Assembly: GCF_026241225.1 (NCBI RefSeq)
Contig: NZ_JAPFQP010000001.1
Location: 186,001 to 250,000 of the forward strand
Direction of reading: 5' to 3'
From: Lentiprolixibacter aurantiacus
GTDB taxonomy: Bacteria > Bacteroidota > Bacteroidia > Flavobacteriales > Flavobacteriaceae
DNA: 64,000 bases
Shown here: in pieces, positions 32,681 to 42,319 of the stretch
Position numbering within the stretch: position 1 is the stretch's first letter
How the letters are laid out: each line of letters opens with the position of its first letter
The notes under the pieces: model-generated
What the model was told of the DNA's origin: nothing
What the model saw: the letters and a program-made list of their open reading frames with translations, nothing else
The model's database searches: none
Made by a program: the position numbers and the translations under genes

Positions 32681-33643
32681 TTAAAGGGGATTATCCGCTT
32701 TGTCTTTCAGGGTTGATTGACGTTCCCTGTTCAGGTGAAGTTGGGTAACATCCGGCCTTGAATAATGCCCTGCAGGATCAAAATTCTGACGTTCTTCAAA
32801 AACACGGTTAATATCCAGGCTGGCGTAGAGTATGCCCTCATCATCCACTACTGGTTCAAGTATCCATTCACCATCCGGTCCTGCAATACAGGAACCACCA
32901 TTGGCCATTACTTCAGGTGTATTTTGTTGTAGTACATCCAGATAGGGGGTATCCTTGGGAAAATCGGACTTCCTCATAAGGGAAGAAACAGAAATCACAT
33001 AACTCCTGGATTCCCTGGCGATGAATCGGGTAATATCTTTGGTGTTATTCAGGTTGCCAGGCCATACCGCAATATGGAGGTTTTCGCCCTGTGCATAGAG
33101 TGAAGCCCTGGGTAATGGCATCCAGTTTTCCCAGCAATTGAGTCCCCCCAGGGTATATTGCTTCAGGGAGTGGGTCCTTAACCCATGCCCATCCCCCGGA
33201 GCCCAGGTTAAACGTTCGTCATAAGTGGGTTGCAGCTTTCGGTGCACAGACCTGATTTTTCCTGTACCATCAATGTAAACTAAAGAGCAATACAAACTGT
33301 GCCCTCCGCGGTCCAAGGGCCTTTCGATAATCCCGAGGTATACAGCCAAATGCAATTTAGCCGCGAGATCACAGACCCGACCAAGTTCTCCGGCTTCCAG
33401 TGTTACTGCATTGCAACTATAGTGAGCGTGCAGCTGTTTATTTATCTTCAGGTCCCAGCCGGCACCATTGGTATAGGCCAGCCAAAAGGGATATCCGGGT
33501 AATAAAGCCTCACCAAAAACCAGTAATTCCGCTTTGTTCGAGGCGCCCTCTTCCATACAGTCCATTATCTTCTGCGTGGTTGCAGCCTTATCCAGCCATA
33601 CCGGCGCAATCTGGGCCAGGCCTACTTTGAGGTAATTATCCAT
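32681..33643 (-). CDS. Nitrilase-family carbon-nitrogen hydrolase
   Basis: The 320-residue protein has the full catalytic set of the nitrilase superfamily: Glu45 (VFGEALLPGYPFW), Lys136 (HRKLQPTYDE) and Cys170 (GGLNCWENWMP). The sequence around the Cys (NCWENWMP) and the PGYPFW block are those of true nitrilases (branch 1), which hydrolyse nitriles to acid and ammonia, rather than amidases. Its ATG overlaps the stop of the UbiA-type gene upstream (TAATG), so it is translated with it. A link between a nitrile and isoprenoid lipid synthesis is not obvious. Confidence 0.9.
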   Translation of the reverse strand: MDNYLKVGLAQIAPVWLDKAATTQKIMDCMEEGASNKAELLVFGEALLPGYPFWLAYTNGAGWDLKINKQLHAHYSCNAVTLEAGELGRVCDLAAKLHLAVYLGIIERPLDRGGHSLYCSLVYIDGTGKIRSVHRKLQPTYDERLTWAPGDGHGLRTHSLKQYTLGGLNCWENWMPLPRASLYAQGENLHIAVWPGNLNNTKDITRFIARESRSYVISVSSLMRKSDFPKDTPYLDVLQQNTPEVMANGGSCIAGPDGEWILEPVVDDEGILYASLDINRVFEERQNFDPAGHYSRPDVTQLHLNRERQSTLKDKADNPL

Positions 33644-34548
33644 TAAAATAACCTGTTAAGTACTAAATCTATATCGATAAGCAAGATACTGAATACACCA
33701 GCTACTATGGTAAACTTAAGTATGTTATGAAGCCAGATGTAATGCTTTTTTCCTTCTGCCTTCCAGAGCAGGATAAGGAAAAGAATTAACAGCACTATAC
33801 TTGCCATAAAATACAAATACATATATCCCACATCAAATTTGCGGATCAGAAGCAAGGCAGGCACCAGGGTAAGCAGGATCAGGAACATAATGGTTACCTT
33901 GGAAAAAAGGGTTCCGTACAGTATCGGAATTGTTCGGTAGGCCTGTGCAAGATCACCAGCTATGTTTTCCAGGTCCTTAACCATTTCCCGGGCAAGGATT
34001 AGCAAAAACAGGAATATCGCGTGCACAAATATGACCGTTTCAAAATTCCTGTAGTAAACGAAGACCGCAAAGAACGGAGTAATCGCCAGTGTAGAAGACA
34101 CCAGGTTCCCAATAAAGGGAATGCGTTTCAGTTTATGTGAATACAACCAGATGCCAAAAATATAGGCCAAAAAGAACACCGAGGCCCGGAATGAAATGTA
34201 ACTGCCCAGCAATACCGCTAAAAAGTTGAGCACAAAATATGCCGAAAGTTTGGTTCGCTGGCTCACCAGGCGATCCAGCATGGATTTATGTGGTTTATTG
34301 ATCAGGTCCTTCTCCGAGTCGTAGAAACTATTGATGATATATCCCCCCGCTATTACCAGGGCGGAAGCCAGTACAAGCACAGACAAGCTAGGGTCCAATA
34401 CCACTTCTCTTAGCGGCAGGTCTGGCGAGAGAATAAAAACCGAAGCCAGGTATTGTGCCAGGATGATCATCAATACGTTGTACCCCCTGACAATAGAGAA
34501 AAGGCTCAACATCTTGAGCAACAAGAGTCTGTTTCTTCTGCTAAGCAT
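33643..34548 (-). CDS. UbiA-family prenyltransferase (geranylgeranylglycerol-phosphate-type)
   Basis: A 301-residue membrane protein with about eight transmembrane segments. The first Asp-rich motif is complete, N73-x3-D77-x3-D81 (NSFYDSEKD), and the second lies in REMVKDLENIAGD. The fold transfers a prenyl chain from a diphosphate to an acceptor. Bacteroidota proteins of this type are commonly annotated as geranylgeranylglycerol-phosphate geranylgeranyltransferase, though quinone or other acceptors are possible. It lies 12 bp after the mevalonate-type kinase gene, in one operon with mevalonate diphosphate decarboxylase, which supplies the isoprenoid precursor. Confidence 0.85.
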   Translation of the reverse strand: MLSRRNRLLLLKMLSLFSIVRGYNVLMIILAQYLASVFILSPDLPLREVVLDPSLSVLVLASALVIAGGYIINSFYDSEKDLINKPHKSMLDRLVSQRTKLSAYFVLNFLAVLLGSYISFRASVFFLAYIFGIWLYSHKLKRIPFIGNLVSSTLAITPFFAVFVYYRNFETVIFVHAIFLFLLILAREMVKDLENIAGDLAQAYRTIPILYGTLFSKVTIMFLILLTLVPALLLIRKFDVGYMYLYFMASIVLLILFLILLWKAEGKKHYIWLHNILKFTIVAGVFSILLIDIDLVLNRLF

Positions 34549-34560
34549 AAAGAGGGGTAT

Positions 34561-35499
34561 TTAGAAGGTATATACCACTTCAAGGGAATGCCCTTTCAGG
34601 GCCCTGCGCGCTTTTTCGATATCCTGTGTAAAGCCAAGGATATAACCTCCACCCCCGGAACCACAAAGCTTCAGGTAGTAATCATTGGTTTCTATGCCCT
34701 GCCTCCAGAGTTGATGAAACTCCTTGGGTATCATAGGCTTAAAATGATCGAAAACCACATGGGAAAGTTCCTTGAGGTTGCTGAAAAGTGACTTGATATT
34801 GCCACTTATAAAGTCCTCTACACAGGCATCCGTATGTTTGATAAACTGGTCCTTAAGTACGGTACGGAATCCCTCATTTTTGAGCTTTTCCATAAATATT
34901 TCCACCATGGGAGCCGTTTCACCCGTGATCCCGCTGTCTAAAAGAAATACAGCCCCCGTACCCTGAAGGTTCTGAGAAGGGATACTGGTAGATTCCACAT
35001 GGTCCTGGGAATTGATAAGGATAGGCAGACTTAGGTAGCTATTCAAAGGATCAAGCCCGGAAGATTTGCCGTGGAAAAAAGATTCCATTTTACCCAGAAT
35101 CTCCTTGAGTTTAAGTAATTTCTCGCGGGTAAGGTTCTCAAGGACGGTAATTTTGTCAAAAGCATAACGGTCATAAACTGCAGCAACAAGTGCCCCGCTG
35201 CTCCCTACCCCATAACCCTGAGGAATGGAACTATCAAAATACAAGCCCTCTTCTATATCGCCCAGAAGGCTTTCCATGTCAAAAGTTACCAGTTGAGGTG
35301 ATTCCGTTTGAAGTTTTTTAAGATGTAAGGCGAAATTATACAGGCTTTGATTGGATTTTTGGGCTGTGCCATCCAGGTCTGCTGACTTCTTAAGGGCCCC
35401 CTTGAAGAAATTATACGGGATCGACAGGCCTTTGGAATCTTTAATGATCCCATACTCACCAAATAACAGGATTTTGGAATAAAAGAGCGGGCCTTTCAT
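34561..35499 (-). CDS. Mevalonate kinase-like GHMP kinase
   Basis: The 312-residue protein belongs to the GHMP kinase family. The N terminus KILLFGEYGIIKDSKGLSIPY matches mevalonate kinases, IPQGYGVGSSGALVAAVYD is the ATP-binding GxGSSA block, and KLCGSGGGGYILGF is the third, glycine-rich motif. Next to mevalonate diphosphate decarboxylase it most probably phosphorylates mevalonate, although phosphomevalonate cannot be excluded. The intervening gap to the decarboxylase gene is 59 bp. Confidence 0.9.
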   Translation of the reverse strand: MKGPLFYSKILLFGEYGIIKDSKGLSIPYNFFKGALKKSADLDGTAQKSNQSLYNFALHLKKLQTESPQLVTFDMESLLGDIEEGLYFDSSIPQGYGVGSSGALVAAVYDRYAFDKITVLENLTREKLLKLKEILGKMESFFHGKSSGLDPLNSYLSLPILINSQDHVESTSIPSQNLQGTGAVFLLDSGITGETAPMVEIFMEKLKNEGFRTVLKDQFIKHTDACVEDFISGNIKSLFSNLKELSHVVFDHFKPMIPKEFHQLWRQGIETNDYYLKLCGSGGGGYILGFTQDIEKARRALKGHSLEVVYTF

Positions 35500-35558
35500 A
35501 TTATTTCTGGCGTAATGCTAATTCAAATTTACATTTTATTTCCAAACGGGCTCATGCC

Positions 35559-36641
35559 TTAGGAAATTTTGGTGCCTTCACCAAGCTGGTCGCAAATATA
35601 CTGTCCGTTTTCGCAATACGCAACTAACTCATTCTTAATAAATTGTAAAACTTTCTCCTTATTCTGGCCTGGATATAGCAGATGTACATTGGCCCCTGCA
35701 TCCAGTGTAAAACACAGCGGCAGCCCTGTATTGCGCCTGAACTCCCATACCTTTTCGATGATGGAGAGCGTATTTGGTTTCATCAGGATGAAGTAGGGCG
35801 AACTGGTCATCATCATAGCGTGAAGGGTCAGTGCTTCGCGCTCAACAAGGTCCACGAATGCATCCAGGTCACCGCTAATCATAACCTCTTTTATCCTTCT
35901 TAGATTACTGTGTGCCTGCTCAAACCTTTGTTTTGCAAAGGGGTGGCCTTCCATAAGCTTGTGGCCAACCGTACTGCTCACCTGCTTCTGACCGCGATGC
36001 ACCAGCAGAATGGTATCCTGGTAATCCTGAAAAATTTTGGCAATAGTATCGGGAAAGGGAACCCCATATAAATCAGAACTGCCTGGAATATCTGCATGTT
36101 CTCCCCAAACCACAAGGCTTCCTGATATGCTGCGGCAGGCACTGCCGGAACCCAATCGTGCCAGGAAAGAGGATTTTAGGTTCGCAAATTGCCGGTCCAT
36201 TTCCGGATTATGCCTTCTTTCCAGTTCAACAAGGCTGCTGGCCAAAGCGGCCATGGCGCTGGCCGAAGAAGCAATCCCGCTGCTATGGGGAAAGGAATTG
36301 GAAGAGGAAATCTTCAGATGGTAGTTTTTGAGGAATGGCAAATACTTAGCGGTCCTGTCAAAAAAGGTCTGAAGCTTTGGCTCAAAATCGGGTTTGGGTT
36401 TTCCTTCAAAAAAGAATTCAAAGGACGCTTTTCCCGTTTTAGCTGGCAGCGCATTGTACTCTACAGTGGTAGACGTTGCACAGGTATCCAGGGTAAAACT
36501 TATGGAGGGATTGGCCGGAATCTGATCGGGGAATTTCCCCCAGTATTTGACGAGCGCAATATTGCTTGGAGATTCGGAATGTATTACCCCTTGATCTGTA
36601 GGGTTAAACAGGTCGGACGGAATAAAGTCCTTCTCAGTCAT
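35559..36641 (-). CDS. mvaD: Diphosphomevalonate decarboxylase
   Basis: A 360-residue GHMP-fold enzyme that converts mevalonate 5-diphosphate to isopentenyl diphosphate. Motifs are SPSNIALVKYWGK near the start, SFPHSSGIASSASAMAALA (ATP and Ser loop), GSGSACRSISGSLVVWG and the late TLDAGANVHLLYP with the catalytic Asp. I chose the ATG at 36641 (MTEKDF) over the one at 36653, because a -7 box ends at 36659 and would leave only 5 bp before the upstream ATG. It is the first gene of a minus-strand isoprenoid operon. Confidence 0.95.
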   Translation of the reverse strand: MTEKDFIPSDLFNPTDQGVIHSESPSNIALVKYWGKFPDQIPANPSISFTLDTCATSTTVEYNALPAKTGKASFEFFFEGKPKPDFEPKLQTFFDRTAKYLPFLKNYHLKISSSNSFPHSSGIASSASAMAALASSLVELERRHNPEMDRQFANLKSSFLARLGSGSACRSISGSLVVWGEHADIPGSSDLYGVPFPDTIAKIFQDYQDTILLVHRGQKQVSSTVGHKLMEGHPFAKQRFEQAHSNLRRIKEVMISGDLDAFVDLVEREALTLHAMMMTSSPYFILMKPNTLSIIEKVWEFRRNTGLPLCFTLDAGANVHLLYPGQNKEKVLQFIKNELVAYCENGQYICDQLGEGTKIS

Positions 36642-36658
36642 TTTGAATTGCATTTTTG

Positions 36659-36666
36659 CAAAGATA
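36659..36666 (-). promoter_or_regulatory. -7 element of the mevalonate operon
   Basis: The minus strand reads TATCTTTG, an exact TAnnTTTG, ending 17 bp before the chosen ATG at 36641. No clear TTG lies at -33. The position suggests a short leader, and decides between the two possible starts of mvaD. Confidence 0.4.
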
Positions 36667-36736
36667 GCCTTTAGCGGACTTTGCTTTTGACACCTATTAA
36701 ATTATTTTGCTATTTTAGGGTGCAAGCCAGCCAAAA

Positions 36737-37210
36737 TTGAAAAAACAGGTCTTCTACATATCCATTTCCGTGGGAGTGTGCCTTCTTATTGGGTTCTTAT
36801 CCGGATTTGCCACCCAGAGCTCTGTTGGCGATTGGTATGCAACCCTCAATAAACCCTCTTTTAATCCCCCTAATTGGATTTTCGGCCCCGTTTGGACTTT
36901 GCTATATATTATGATGGGGGTATCGGCTGGTATAGTATGGTCAAAAGGCTTCTACCATAAATGGGTAAAGACAGGGCTCTATCATTTTGGGTTTCAATTG
37001 CTTTTCAATGCTCTATGGAGCGTGGTTTTTTTTGGATTTCAAAGTCCTTTCTGGGCGCTCCTGGTGATCCTGGTGCTCATGATGCTCATCCTGGCAACCA
37101 TACGCTGGTTTAATATTGTGAGCAAAACCGCAGCCTACCTGCTAATGCCTTATTTCCTGTGGGTATGTTTTGCCTCCCTGCTCAATTACCGCATCTGGAT
37201 GCTGAATTAA
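36737..37210 (+). CDS. tspO: TspO/MBR family tryptophan-rich sensory protein
   Basis: The 157-residue protein has five transmembrane helices and the family's aromatic motifs: WYATLNKPSFNPPNWIFGPVWTLLY (30-54), then ALWSVVFFGFQSP and a last helix ending LNYRIW. TspO proteins bind porphyrins and other ligands and relate to oxygen or light stress. The start codon is a TTG at 36737. The gene is divergent from mvaD, with only about 95 bp between them. Confidence 0.93.
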   Translation: MKKQVFYISISVGVCLLIGFLSGFATQSSVGDWYATLNKPSFNPPNWIFGPVWTLLYIMMGVSAGIVWSKGFYHKWVKTGLYHFGFQLLFNALWSVVFFGFQSPFWALLVILVLMMLILATIRWFNIVSKTAAYLLMPYFLWVCFASLLNYRIWMLN

Positions 37211-37347
37211 TGGAGTGTAAAGACTAGCATGTCAAAGGAACAGATCGGATACATTCATGTTCAAAAGCCGATACTCATTATGAAGAATCGATTAAATAAT
37301 TTACATTTAAACCAGAGCACAAAGACCAAACCAACATCTCCGGATTA

Positions 37348-38844
37348 ATGGAACACTACATCTTGGCCCTTGATCAGGGAACGACCAGCTGTCGCGCCAT
37401 AGTCTTTGATAAGCAAGGACAGATCATCTCTACAGCGCAGGAAGAATTTACTCAGTATTTCCCGAATCCCGGATGGGTTGAGCACGACCCTCTTGAAATC
37501 TGGGCAACCCAGTCAAAAATGGCCAGAAAAGCCCTTGAAGAAAAGGGGATCAGTGCCTCTCAAATTGATGGAATTGGCATTACCAACCAACGTGAAACTA
37601 TAGTTGTATGGGAGAAAAAGTCGGGGAAACCTGTCTATCCGGCCATTGTCTGGCAGGATAAGCGTACGTCAGATTATTGTGATCAGTTAAAATCAGAGGG
37701 GTACGAGGAACTCATCAGAAACAATACCGGCCTGGTAATAGACGCCTATTTTTCCGGAACCAAGGTAAAATGGATCCTCGATAATGTGGAAGGTGCAAGG
37801 GAGAGGGCGAAATCAGGGGAGTTGCTCCTGGGAACCATCGATACCTGGCTCATTTGGAATATGACCAAGGGGGAACTGCATATAACGGATCCTACCAATG
37901 CCTGCAGAACGCTTTTTTTCAATATCAATACCATGGATTGGGACGAGGATTTACTACAATTGTTGGATATCCCGAGGAAGATGCTCCCCAAAATACGGCA
38001 GTCCAGTGAAATATACGGGAAGAGCTCCAGGGAATTCCTGGGTGAAGCGGTGCCCATTTCAGGTATTGCGGGCGACCAGCAGGCGGCCCTTTTCGGGCAG
38101 ATGTGCACCCAAAAAGGCATGGTAAAAAACACCTATGGAACAGGTTGCTTTATGCTAATGAATATTGGCGAAACGCCTATTGTTTCCGAAAATAACCTGC
38201 TGACTTCGGTTGCCTGGCAGATTGGTGGGAAAACCCAGTATATGCTTGAAGGAAGTATATTCATAGCAGGGGCGGTTGTGCAATGGCTTCGCGATAGCCT
38301 TAAGATCATTGAACATTCTTCGGACGTGGAAGCACTTGCCACTTCTGTTCCCGATTCGGGCGGGGTGTATTTTGTACCGGCATTTGCCGGACTCGGGGCT
38401 CCTCATTGGAATCAAAAGGCTCGTGGAACCCTTTTTGGCTTAACCCGGGGTAGTACAGATGCGCATATTGCCAGGGCCGCACTGGAAGCAATTGCTTATC
38501 AGACCCTGGACATCGTTAAGGCTATGGAGGCCGATTCCGGGATAGCTATAGGTGAATTAAGGGTAGATGGGGGAGCTACCGTAAACGACTTATTGATGCA
38601 ATTCCAGGCCGATGTCCTGAATACGGTAACCGTACGCCCCAAAGTGGTGGAAACCACGGTTATGGGTGCAGCTTTTCTTGCCGGCTTAGCCGTAGGTTAC
38701 TGGTCAGACCTACAGGATATTGAAAAAATATGGGAGGCAGAAACCTCTTTTACCCCTACTTCGGAAAGAGCGGGGATTGAAGCAGATATAGCGGGTTGGT
38801 ACCGCGCAATTAAAGCACTGGAATTCTGGAGTAAATCCATTTAA
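37348..38844 (+). CDS. glpK: Glycerol kinase
   Basis: The 498-residue FGGY kinase phosphorylates glycerol with ATP to sn-glycerol 3-phosphate. [19 protein letters not shown] near the N terminus is the phosphate-1 block. [30 protein letters not shown] (about 77-106) holds the glycerol contacts, including the Arg-Glu pair, and [13 protein letters not shown] is the Asp-containing catalytic motif. Length and all blocks are standard. The aquaglyceroporin gene follows after 11 bp; no glpD is visible in the window. Confidence 0.97.
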   Translation: MEHYILALDQGTTSCRAIVFDKQGQIISTAQEEFTQYFPNPGWVEHDPLEIWATQSKMARKALEEKGISASQIDGIGITNQRETIVVWEKKSGKPVYPAIVWQDKRTSDYCDQLKSEGYEELIRNNTGLVIDAYFSGTKVKWILDNVEGARERAKSGELLLGTIDTWLIWNMTKGELHITDPTNACRTLFFNINTMDWDEDLLQLLDIPRKMLPKIRQSSEIYGKSSREFLGEAVPISGIAGDQQAALFGQMCTQKGMVKNTYGTGCFMLMNIGETPIVSENNLLTSVAWQIGGKTQYMLEGSIFIAGAVVQWLRDSLKIIEHSSDVEALATSVPDSGGVYFVPAFAGLGAPHWNQKARGTLFGLTRGSTDAHIARAALEAIAYQTLDIVKAMEADSGIAIGELRVDGGATVNDLLMQFQADVLNTVTVRPKVVETTVMGAAFLAGLAVGYWSDLQDIEKIWEAETSFTPTSERAGIEADIAGWYRAIKALEFWSKSI

Positions 38845-38855
38845 ACTATTCGAAT

Positions 38856-39584
38856 ATGGAACCCATTTATGCCGAAATAGTAGGTACTTTTTTACTCATG
38901 CTCCTGGGTTGCGGGGTTAATGCCAACGTGGTACTGGAAGGCACCAAGGGACAGGGAAGTGGCTGGATCGTAATTACCACAGGATGGGCCTTTGCCGTCT
39001 ACATTGGCGTATTGGTAGCCGCACCCTACAGCGGGGCACATATAAACCCGGCCGTAAGCATAGGTCTGGCCTTTGCCGGGGAATTCCCCTGGTCTGATGT
39101 TCCCGCCTACGTGGGGGCACAGTTAATAGGCGCATTTGTTGCAGCAGTGGTTGTGTGGTTACTGCACAAAGACCATTTTGATGCCACTCCCGAACCTGCC
39201 AGAAAGCTGGGCGTTTTTTCTACATCACCAGCCATCAAAAATACTCCTTTGAATCTCTTCAGCGAGATAATCGGAACCTTTGTACTCCTTTTTGCCGTAT
39301 TGTATTTTACAGATGCGACCCTTCAGGATACAGACCAGATCATAGGTCTTGGTTCACTGGGAGCCCTTCCTGTGGCACTCGTGGTTTGGGGCATTGGGCT
39401 TTCCCTTGGCGGAACCACCGGATATGCTATTAATCCAGCGAGGGATCTGGGGCCGCGTATCGCCCACGCTGTACTGCCTATTAAGGATAAAGGCGGGAGT
39501 GACTGGGGTTACAGCTGGATACCCATCTTAGGTCCCATTATTGGGGCCGTTGTAGCCGCTTTGCTGTATTTATTCCTCTCCTAA
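38856..39584 (+). CDS. glpF: Glycerol uptake facilitator (aquaglyceroporin)
   Basis: A 242-residue MIP-family channel with six membrane helices. The two NPA boxes are at 64-66 (HINPAVSIGLA) and 193-195 (AINPARDLGPR). The Asp after NPAR (Asp197) is the marker of glycerol facilitators as against water channels. It is co-transcribed with glycerol kinase. It converges on the glycerophosphodiesterase gene, with 12 bp between the two ends and no hairpin terminator. Confidence 0.96.
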   Translation: MEPIYAEIVGTFLLMLLGCGVNANVVLEGTKGQGSGWIVITTGWAFAVYIGVLVAAPYSGAHINPAVSIGLAFAGEFPWSDVPAYVGAQLIGAFVAAVVVWLLHKDHFDATPEPARKLGVFSTSPAIKNTPLNLFSEIIGTFVLLFAVLYFTDATLQDTDQIIGLGSLGALPVALVVWGIGLSLGGTTGYAINPARDLGPRIAHAVLPIKDKGGSDWGYSWIPILGPIIGAVVAALLYLFLS

Positions 39585-39596
39585 ATATACTTTTGC

Positions 39597-40346
39597 CTAT
39601 CGGGGCACGCGTTCCGGGTAATCGCTTATAATACCATCCACCCCGAGCTCAATCAGGTTTTGAATCGATTCCTGATCGTTTACCGTCCAGGTATAGATCT
39701 TGAATCCTGCCTTGTGCATTTCTTCAATATTGGAAGCATTCAATCTGCGATAATTCGGGTTGATGGCAACAGCCCTGAGTTCCTGTGCCATTGGAATGGC
39801 TTTTAGTGGATCTGATTCGGTGAGTACCGCAATGGGAACTTCAAGGTTCAATTTGCGCATCTCCCTGAGCTCATCCCAGTTAAAACTTGAAATCACAAAA
39901 TTATCCCATGTCCAGCCGTGATCTTCCACAAAATAGCTCATGATATGGTTAACCTGCTCGGCAGTTCCCGCACCCTTGAGTTCAATGTTGAGATCTGCTT
40001 TTTTGTCTATAAGGCTTATCACATCCGCGAGCAAGGGAATCTCATGACCTCCTTTAAGTTCCACCTTTCTGAGATCCGTCAAATTGAATTCCTCAATATA
40101 CCCTGAAGCATTGGTCAGGCGTTTCAATTTCTTATCGTGGAAAACAACAATTTCTCCGCTTTTAATCCTGAAAACATCTATTTCGATCATATCCACCCCC
40201 AGGTCGAGCGCCTTCTGAACAGATGGCAGGCTATTCTCCATTTCATGCCCTTTTGCACCGCGATGCCCGATTACCAAATAGTCCTGCCCCATTGAATTAC
40301 AAGCTACCAAAAAAAACAGTATAAAAATTAACGAAAGTTTACGCAT
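39597..40346 (-). CDS. Glycerophosphodiester phosphodiesterase lipoprotein
   Basis: The product of about 249 residues has a lipoprotein signal (LVAC, Cys16) and a GDPD TIM barrel. Catalytic residues are visible as VIGHRGAKGHEMEN (His28, Arg29, Glu36), MIEIDV (Glu55, Asp57) and VVFHD (His70). It splits glycerophosphodiesters outside the inner membrane to glycerol 3-phosphate and an alcohol, which suits its place beside the glycerol genes. I chose the ATG at 40346; a longer frame from 40394 would put a -7 box inside the coding sequence and spoil the signal peptide. Confidence 0.93.
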   Translation of the reverse strand: MRKLSLIFILFFLVACNSMGQDYLVIGHRGAKGHEMENSLPSVQKALDLGVDMIEIDVFRIKSGEIVVFHDKKLKRLTNASGYIEEFNLTDLRKVELKGGHEIPLLADVISLIDKKADLNIELKGAGTAEQVNHIMSYFVEDHGWTWDNFVISSFNWDELREMRKLNLEVPIAVLTESDPLKAIPMAQELRAVAINPNYRRLNASNIEEMHKAGFKIYTWTVNDQESIQNLIELGVDGIISDYPERVPR

Positions 40347-40369
40347 GTCTGACTTTTTAAGTGTTCGAT

Positions 40370-40377
40370 CAAAACTA
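40370..40377 (-). promoter_or_regulatory. -7 element of the glycerophosphodiesterase gene
   Basis: The minus strand reads TAGTTTTG, an exact TAnnTTTG, ending 23 bp before the ATG at 40346. No TTG is seen at the proper distance upstream. It supports the shorter start of the gene. Confidence 0.4.
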
Positions 40378-40440
40378 CAATTAGAATAGCTCACCCTCAG
40401 GCTAAGCGCTTCAGATTTAATGCTTTCTTAACCCGGGTCT

Positions 40441-42312
40441 TTAATCCCCTACAGCATAAATATAGGACTGAAGTGGTTCGAGTTTGACCGGAATATGTCC
40501 AACACCTTCCTTTATTTCCAAAACATTCTCTTCTCCATACAAGGCATCCCGAACGGAGTAGGTGCCATCTTCCAATGCCCAGTTTTGGACAATGTGGCCT
40601 GGGATTTTAAGATCACAATCATAGGAGCGTTCAGCGTCAAAATTGCTGATTACCACCAGCTTTTCCCTTTCCGACCATCGGACGTAAGAAAGTAGCCTGT
40701 GGTCATAGCCCGGTGTGTGCTCTTTATTGTAAAAATGGATTTCCTCATAGGCTCCCATTAGGGCTTCACTTTTTACAGTGAAATTGAGGAGGCGCTGGTA
40801 GAAATCCCGTAGGGCCATTTCCTTTTCAGACAGTTGACCACCATCGAACTTTTTGTTATTTACCCATCTTTGGTGTTGGGGCACCCCGATATAATCAAAA
40901 ATAGAGGTCCTGGTCGGACTGCCAAACCCAGCCCTTTCTGCACCCGGTTCCCCCACTTCCTGTCCAAAATATACCATGGTAGGGGAAGTACTGATTGTAG
41001 CGGAGACTACCATGGCTGGTTTTCCTTTTTCCGCATCCCCTGCAAAATCCGGACTGGCTATTCGCTGTTCATCATGGTTTTCCAGGAAATGCAGCATGTG
41101 GTGCTCAATGTCCATAAGTCCTTTCTGAACAACAGGAATATGGTCTGTCCATCCATGCCCCTGCATAATATGCTTGATGCTGTCATACAATTCTACCTTA
41201 TCATAGAGGTAATCCATTTTCCCTTTTTTGATGTAGTCCCTGTATAATGAAGGGTTATACACCTCGGCAAGCAACAGGGCATCCGGGTTCTTCGCTTTAA
41301 TATGAGAATTGAGGTAGCTCCAGAATTCTACCGGAACCATCTCGGCCATATCAAAACGGAAACCATCTACTCCCATTTCCTGCCAGTACCAGGCTATGTC
41401 CCGGAATTTTTCCCAGGACCCCGGAACATCTTTATCCTGCCAGAACTGATAATGTACATTGTGGTCTTCTTCATCTATTCCCTGAGGCAAGGTATCGAAG
41501 TCGTAGGATCCATCCGGGCGAACCCCATAATTAATCTTCACTGTTTCATACCAATCGTTGAAATTGGGTTTGGCCAGTCGGGAACCATTACCGGTCCATT
41601 TGGCGGGGTTTTCATCAAAATATCCATCGGATAACGGATGTGCATCTCCTCCCAGAGGTTTGAATTCTTCCGGAATATCGGGGACCTGAAAAGCCTGATC
41701 CGGGATGTAGTAAAAATCGTTGTCCCTTTTATACACCAATGTTACATCATCATCTGCCCCGAAAGGTCGTTTGCCTTCCGGTGTAGAGGCTCCCTCATAG
41801 TTACGGGCTACATGGTTGGGAACTATGTCGATCAGCAGTTTTAACCCGGCCCTGTGCGTACGTGCAATCAATTCCTGGAATTCTTCCAGGCGTTTCCCGG
41901 GATCATTTGCCAGATCGGGATTCACATTGTAATAATCCTTTACCGCATATGGCGATCCTGCCCTGCCCTTGACAACATCCGGATCATCTGCAGAAATACC
42001 GTATTTGCTGTAATCGGTTACCAGGGCATGATGGGGCACCCCGGTATACCAAATGTGTGTAACCCCAAGCCCTTTTATTTCCTCAAGGGCCTTATCCGAA
42101 AAATCCGAAAATTTCCCCACCCCGTTCTCCTCAAGTGTTCCCCATGGGGTATTGGTAGTATTGGTGTTGCCGAACAGCCTGGTAAATACCTGATAAATGA
42201 CCTTTTTACTCTTAAATTGCATCTGTTCCTCTTGTTTTTGATCTGAAGTTGTTTTCGGACTCTCCGCACAGGAAGCCAAAAAGCAAAGTAGTATTATAGC
42301 CCATAAACGCAT
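40441..42312 (-). CDS. Alpha-amylase family (GH13) lipoprotein
   Basis: A 623-residue protein with a lipoprotein signal (FLASC, Cys15) and a GH13 TIM barrel. IDIVPNHVAR (161-170) is conserved region I, VDGFRFDMAE (315-324) carries the nucleophile Asp321, LLLAEVY (347-352) the acid/base Glu350, and FLENHDEQ (409-416) the transition-state Asp414. It should cleave or transfer alpha-glucan outside the inner membrane. It is the last gene of the minus-strand maltodextrin operon, 7 bp after a second GH13 gene. Confidence 0.93.
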   Translation of the reverse strand: MRLWAIILLCFLASCAESPKTTSDQKQEEQMQFKSKKVIYQVFTRLFGNTNTTNTPWGTLEENGVGKFSDFSDKALEEIKGLGVTHIWYTGVPHHALVTDYSKYGISADDPDVVKGRAGSPYAVKDYYNVNPDLANDPGKRLEEFQELIARTHRAGLKLLIDIVPNHVARNYEGASTPEGKRPFGADDDVTLVYKRDNDFYYIPDQAFQVPDIPEEFKPLGGDAHPLSDGYFDENPAKWTGNGSRLAKPNFNDWYETVKINYGVRPDGSYDFDTLPQGIDEEDHNVHYQFWQDKDVPGSWEKFRDIAWYWQEMGVDGFRFDMAEMVPVEFWSYLNSHIKAKNPDALLLAEVYNPSLYRDYIKKGKMDYLYDKVELYDSIKHIMQGHGWTDHIPVVQKGLMDIEHHMLHFLENHDEQRIASPDFAGDAEKGKPAMVVSATISTSPTMVYFGQEVGEPGAERAGFGSPTRTSIFDYIGVPQHQRWVNNKKFDGGQLSEKEMALRDFYQRLLNFTVKSEALMGAYEEIHFYNKEHTPGYDHRLLSYVRWSEREKLVVISNFDAERSYDCDLKIPGHIVQNWALEDGTYSVRDALYGEENVLEIKEGVGHIPVKLEPLQSYIYAVGD

Positions 42313-42319
42313 AAAGCTC

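Noticed and set aside
37229-37348. A 39-codon frame ending on the ATG of glpK (TAATG)
   Set aside because: The frame is compositionally ordinary, lacks any motif and lies in a 137-bp gap that must hold the glpK promoter; chance is the simpler explanation.
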